From NCBI RefSeq assembly GCF_001685015.1, contig NZ_MAYT01000001.1:186001-250000 (forward strand): 64,000 nucleotides of DNA. Reading direction: 5' to 3'. Both the position numbers and the translations under genes were made by a program. The notes under the pieces were generated by a model. The model was given only the letters and a program-made list of their open reading frames with translations. It did not search any database and was not told where the DNA came from. This document shows positions 60,233 through 64,000 of the stretch, piece after piece. Position 1 is the first letter of the stretch, and every line of letters begins with the position of its first letter. The DNA comes from Pseudobacillus wudalianchiensis (GTDB taxonomy: Bacteria; Bacillota; Bacilli; Bacillales; Domibacillaceae).

Positions 60233-61903
60233 ATGAATTGGACAGCAGTTGCTATTGCGGGACAGCTTGTGTTTGGATTGATTATCAGTCTTTATTTTCT
60301 TACGATGCTGAAAAAACAGTACGCGAGCAAAATAACGATTGACAAGGAATCGAAAAAAGAAATGGAAGCCATGAGGAAAATGAGGGCAATCTCTTTAACA
60401 AAGCCGCTTGCCGAAAAAATTCGACCACAGAACTTTTCGGATATCGTAGGGCAAGAAGAAGGGATCAAAGCGCTGCGAGCGGCTCTTTGCGGTGCTCACC
60501 CGCAGCATGTCATTGTCTATGGGCCGCCGGGCGTAGGAAAAACCGCAGCAGCCCGTCTTGTATTAGAGGAGGCAAAAAGAAGCAAGCACTCGCCTTTTGC
60601 ACAGAACGCTGTTTTTGTAGAGTTAGATGCGACGACCGCTCGCTTCGATGAGAGAGGGATTGCCGACCCGCTCATTGGCTCTGTGCATGATCCTATTTAT
60701 CAGGGAGCTGGGGCTCTTGGGCAGGCTGGTATTCCTCAGCCTAAAAAAGGAGCGGTTAGTAACGCACACGGTGGGATTTTATTTATTGATGAAATCGGTG
60801 AGCTACACCCTATTCAAATGAACAAGCTGCTAAAAGTGCTGGAAGATCGAAAAGTCATCCTTGAAAGTGCATATTATAGTGAAGAAAATGAGAATATCCC
60901 GAGACATATTCATGATATTTTTCAAAAAGGATTACCGGCAGATTTTCGTTTGATTGGAGCGACGACAAGACAACCTGAAGAAATCCCGGCAGCTATTCGC
61001 TCCCGCTGTCAAGAAGTGTACTTTAATGAATTGGATCATAAGCATTTAACCAATATTGCCCGTAAAGCGGCTGAGAAGGCGGGGATGGCTTTATCTGAAA
61101 AAGGATTGGCTCTTATCGCCGGACATACTCGCAACGGTCGAGAAGCGGTGAACTTGGTACAAATGGCTTCTGGAATTGCCATGATGGAAAATAAGAAAGA
61201 GATACTTGACCAGGAAGTGGAATGGGTGATTCGTTCAAGCCGCCTCTCCCCAAAATGGGAGTCGCGGATTCCGGAGAAATCAAAAGTTGGGCTCATTAAT
61301 GGGCTGGCTGTTACTGGGCCAAACAGCGGAGCTCTTCTCGGAATTGAAGCAGCGGTCCTTCCTGCAAATGAGAAGGGAACCGTGACCGTAACCGGCATAA
61401 TAGAAGAAGAAACGTTCAATCAATCGGCAAAATCGATTAAGCGAAAGAGTATGGCAAAAGGATCGGTAGAAAATGCGGTTACCGTTTTAAAATCAATCGG
61501 TGTACCGGTAGAACAGTTTAATATTTTTGTTAACTTTCCTGGGGGAATGCCAGTAGACGGTCCCTCTGCAGGAGCAGCGATTGCATTGTCTATTTATTCA
61601 GCGATATACGGTCATCCCGCCGATCACACTTCAGCCATTACAGGCGAAATTAGTCTTCATGGCCAAATAAAACCGGTTGGCGGCGTTTTGCAAAAAGTGC
61701 TAGCTGCAAAAGAAGCAGGAGCGAAAAAAGTGCTCTTTCCAAAAGAAAATGAATCCCTTCTTTTAGAAAAAGTCGAGGGAATAGAATTAATTCCAATTTC
61801 CGAATTAGAAGAAGCATTTGATCACTTTTTCGATAAAGAGGCCGAGCGGAAAGGCCTTGTTCAGCCAGGGAATATTTTATCGAAAGAAAAGAAATCTATA
61901 TAG
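60233..61903 (+). CDS. lonB: ATP-dependent protease LonB
   Basis: 556 aa from ATG 60233, preceded by GGGAGG; an ATG 15 bases earlier is less well placed. One N-terminal membrane helix (AVAIAGQLVFGLIISLYFL) is followed by an AAA+ domain with Walker A GPPGVGKTAAARLVLEEAK and Walker B GGILFIDEIGELHP. The C-terminal Lon protease domain has the catalytic Ser in DGPSAGAAIALSIY and Lys in GGVLQKVLAAKEAGAKKVLFP. In B. subtilis lonB is a forespore SigF gene. A poor SigF-like pair (GTATC near 60089, GGCAAATAAG near 60110) is visible. Confidence 0.95.
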   Translation: MNWTAVAIAGQLVFGLIISLYFLTMLKKQYASKITIDKESKKEMEAMRKMRAISLTKPLAEKIRPQNFSDIVGQEEGIKALRAALCGAHPQHVIVYGPPGVGKTAAARLVLEEAKRSKHSPFAQNAVFVELDATTARFDERGIADPLIGSVHDPIYQGAGALGQAGIPQPKKGAVSNAHGGILFIDEIGELHPIQMNKLLKVLEDRKVILESAYYSEENENIPRHIHDIFQKGLPADFRLIGATTRQPEEIPAAIRSRCQEVYFNELDHKHLTNIARKAAEKAGMALSEKGLALIAGHTRNGREAVNLVQMASGIAMMENKKEILDQEVEWVIRSSRLSPKWESRIPEKSKVGLINGLAVTGPNSGALLGIEAAVLPANEKGTVTVTGIIEEETFNQSAKSIKRKSMAKGSVENAVTVLKSIGVPVEQFNIFVNFPGGMPVDGPSAGAAIALSIYSAIYGHPADHTSAITGEISLHGQIKPVGGVLQKVLAAKEAGAKKVLFPKENESLLLEKVEGIELIPISELEEAFDHFFDKEAERKGLVQPGNILSKEKKSI

Positions 61904-61910
61904 CAGACAG

Positions 61911-61953
61911 AGGCTGCCTCATAAAGTAATATTTTTTACTTTTAGGGCAGCCC
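61911..61953 (+). terminator. Hairpin after lonB
   Basis: GGCTGCC pairs with GGCAGCC and encloses AAAGTAA / TTACTTT. The U-run after it is poor. Confidence 0.5.
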
Positions 61954-62140
61954 CATTGTTTGTTTTCTGCTAAAGTGAGGAATAGGTAAAAAGACAGGAA
62001 AATGATAATTCATTTCAAAAATGGACACTCTTATTTAAATAAGATAAGATTGTACAAAACACCTATTTTACGGCAGAAAGCGTGAAACAGAGAACAGGCA
62101 GCTGCTTTGCCTGATGTTTGAAGTGATGGAGGTTATGTTT

Positions 62141-64000
62141 ATGAGTAATGAAACGATTCACACTGTGCCCCTCCTGCCACTCCGGGGATTACTAGTGTAT
62201 CCTACGATGGTTTTGCACCTCGATGTTGGTCGTGACCGTTCGATTGAGGCATTGGAGCAGGCAATGTTGGACAATCATTTGATTTTTTTATCCACTCAAA
62301 AAGATTCCAATATAGACGATCCTTTGCAAGAGGATTTGTTTGAAACGGGTACTTTAACAAAAGTGAAGCAAATGCTTAAGTTGCCGAATGGAACGATCCG
62401 TGTGCTCGTTGAAGGCCTAAGCCGGGCAGTGCTGAAACAGTTGGAGGATAAGGAAACTTTTTATTTAGCGACAGTAGAAGTGCATGAGGATGATGTCACA
62501 AAGGACCTCGAATTAGAAGCCTTGATGCGCACACTTCTTCAGTATTTTGAGCAATATATTAAGCTTTCCAAAAAAGTTTCTGCAGAAACGTATTCTACTG
62601 TAGCGGACATTGACGAGCCAGGCCGGCTTGCTGATATCGTAGCATCTCACTTGCCAATCAAAATGAAGGACAAGCAAGAGATTCTTGAGACATTTAATGT
62701 AAAAGATCGTCTCAATCGGATTATTGATTTGTTAAATAACGAAAAGCAAGTATTGAACTTGGAAAAGAAAATCGGGCAGCGCGTGAAAACATCGATGGAG
62801 CGTACGCAGAAAGAGTACTTTTTGCGGGAGCAAATGAAGGCGATCCAGCAAGAGCTTGGCGATAAGGAAGGCAAAACTGGCGAAGTTGAAGAGTTATTGA
62901 AGCGAATTGAAGAAGCCAATATGCCAGAGCATGTGAAAAAGACGGCTTTAAAAGAATTAAATCGCTTTGAAAAAATTCCTTCAAGCGCGGCAGAAAGCGC
63001 AGTTATTCGTAATTATCTTGAATGGCTTGTAACGCTTCCATGGACGAACGCAACACAAGATGATTTGGACATTGAAAAAGCAGAAGAAATCTTAAATCGT
63101 GACCACTACGGACTAGAGAAAGTCAAAGAGCGTGTGCTTGAATATTTGGCCGTTCAACAGCTTACCCAGTCATTAAAAGGGCCGATTTTATGTCTTGCTG
63201 GACCTCCGGGTGTCGGGAAAACATCTTTGGCGCGTTCTATTGCAGAATCTCTTGGCAGAAACTTTGTACGTATTTCCTTAGGTGGTGTGCGTGATGAATC
63301 TGAGATTCGCGGTCATCGCCGTACGTATGTTGGAGCCATGCCAGGCCGTATCATTCAAGGGATGAAAAAAGCGGGAACGATCAATCCTGTCTTCCTGCTC
63401 GATGAAATTGATAAGATGTCAAGTGACTTTAGAGGAGATCCGTCTTCAGCTATGCTTGAAGTACTAGATCCGGAACAGAATTTTAATTTTAGTGATCACT
63501 ACATCGAAGAAACATATGATTTATCAAAAGTCATGTTTATCGCTACGGCTAATGATCTAGCAACGATTCCGGGACCTCTTCGTGATCGGATGGAAATTAT
63601 TACGATTGCAGGCTATACGGAGCTTGAGAAAATCCACATTGCCAAATCACACTTACTGCCAAAACAAGTAGAAGAGCATGGATTAAGTAAATCACAGCTT
63701 CAAGTACGAGACGATGCCATTCAAGATGTTGTCCGCTATTATACACGTGAAGCGGGCGTTCGGAATCTTGAGCGCCAGCTTGCCTCTATTTGTCGAAAAA
63801 CAGCTAAGATGATTGTGTCGGAGGAAAAGAAACGTGTAGTCGTGACAAGCAAAAATTTAGAAGAATTTTTAGGCAAGCGCATCTTCCGCTATGGCCAGGC
63901 GGAAACAGTTGATCAAGTCGGTGTAGCAAATGGGCTGGCTTACACGACTGCTGGCGGAGATACTTTACAAATTGAAGTATCGCTCTCTCCTGGGAAAGGC
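62141..64000 (+). CDS. lonA: ATP-dependent protease LonA, 3' partial
   Basis: 620 codons to the window edge, still open. The ATG lies 8 nt after GATGGAGG; an ATG six bases earlier is too close to that site. The N-terminal substrate-binding LON domain (about 1-200, PLLPLRGLLVYPTMVLHLDV) is followed by a helical linker (YFLREQMKAIQQELGDKEG). The AAA+ module has Walker A GPPGVGKTSLARSIAESLGR, GHRRTYVGAMPGRIIQGM and Walker B FLLDEIDKMS. The frame ends at the start of the protease domain. It degrades damaged and regulatory proteins, and follows lonB as in B. subtilis. Confidence 0.97.
   Translation, partial: MSNETIHTVPLLPLRGLLVYPTMVLHLDVGRDRSIEALEQAMLDNHLIFLSTQKDSNIDDPLQEDLFETGTLTKVKQMLKLPNGTIRVLVEGLSRAVLKQLEDKETFYLATVEVHEDDVTKDLELEALMRTLLQYFEQYIKLSKKVSAETYSTVADIDEPGRLADIVASHLPIKMKDKQEILETFNVKDRLNRIIDLLNNEKQVLNLEKKIGQRVKTSMERTQKEYFLREQMKAIQQELGDKEGKTGEVEELLKRIEEANMPEHVKKTALKELNRFEKIPSSAAESAVIRNYLEWLVTLPWTNATQDDLDIEKAEEILNRDHYGLEKVKERVLEYLAVQQLTQSLKGPILCLAGPPGVGKTSLARSIAESLGRNFVRISLGGVRDESEIRGHRRTYVGAMPGRIIQGMKKAGTINPVFLLDEIDKMSSDFRGDPSSAMLEVLDPEQNFNFSDHYIEETYDLSKVMFIATANDLATIPGPLRDRMEIITIAGYTELEKIHIAKSHLLPKQVEEHGLSKSQLQVRDDAIQDVVRYYTREAGVRNLERQLASICRKTAKMIVSEEKKRVVVTSKNLEEFLGKRIFRYGQAETVDQVGVANGLAYTTAGGDTLQIEVSLSPGKG

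Overview
The window comes from the chromosome of a low-GC, endospore-forming Gram-positive bacterium of the family Bacillaceae. The evidence is the near-unbroken Bacillus subtilis gene order sspI-ysgA-pheS-pheT-rnhC-zapA-yshB-polX-mutS2-yshE, then lcfA-fadR-fadB-etfB-etfA-trxA-uvrC-yslB-sdhCAB-ysmA-gerE-ysmB-racE-gerM-rph-ysnA-ysnB and ysoA-tig-clpX-lonB-lonA. Strong AAAGGAGG-type ribosome binding sites, frequent TTG/GTG starts, a T-box leader and sporulation genes (sspI, gerE, gerM, CotB-like proteins) agree with this. I cannot assign a genus.

Bases 1-3.3 kb hold the end of an acyl-CoA ligase (yhfT-like), a thiolase (yhfS-like) that lacks the usual second active-site cysteine and seems to start at ATT, and an acetyltransferase. 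Bases 3.5-13.4 kb form an accessory region rich in probable spore-surface genes: a Cys/Gly-rich protein, a His-rich protein with a RanBP2-like zinc finger, a charged decapeptide-repeat protein, three CotB-like proteins and a Met/Gln/Pro/Tyr-repeat protein. Four of these genes have a perfect CATANNNTA (SigK -10 type) just upstream. An ArsB-like permease, a PAS-STAS protein and a DUF421 membrane protein lie among them.

Bases 13.5-25.2 kb are the conserved sspI-to-yshE block, with a Phe T-box before pheST, a 21-bp phased repeat between pheT and rnhC, and an extra 27-aa membrane peptide gene after yshE. Bases 25.2-37.2 kb are a second accessory block: an aberrant pyruvate-kinase-like protein, Hsp20, a 2-hydroxyacid dehydrogenase, an amidohydrolase/DUF3311/SSS-symporter operon behind a probable CcpA (cre) site, an unusual regulator, CstA, a cupin and a VanW protein.

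Bases 37.3-44.8 kb carry fatty-acid beta-oxidation and electron transfer (lcfA, fadR with its palindromic operator, fadB, etfBA), then trxA and uvrC. Bases 44.9-49.8 kb hold yslB, the succinate dehydrogenase operon, a thioesterase and gerE. Bases 49.9-54.8 kb hold a frameshifted small membrane protein gene, a MarR regulator, racE, gerM and rph-ysnA-ysnB. A tRNA-Arg(TCT) follows, then ysoA, trigger factor and the ATP-dependent proteolysis genes clpX, lonB and lonA (cut by the window end). Structured Bacillaceae interspersed repeats occupy the ysmA-gerE, tig-clpX and clpX-lonB gaps. The long clpX leader also contains what looks like a folded RNA. No CRISPR array, rRNA, prophage or transposase was seen.
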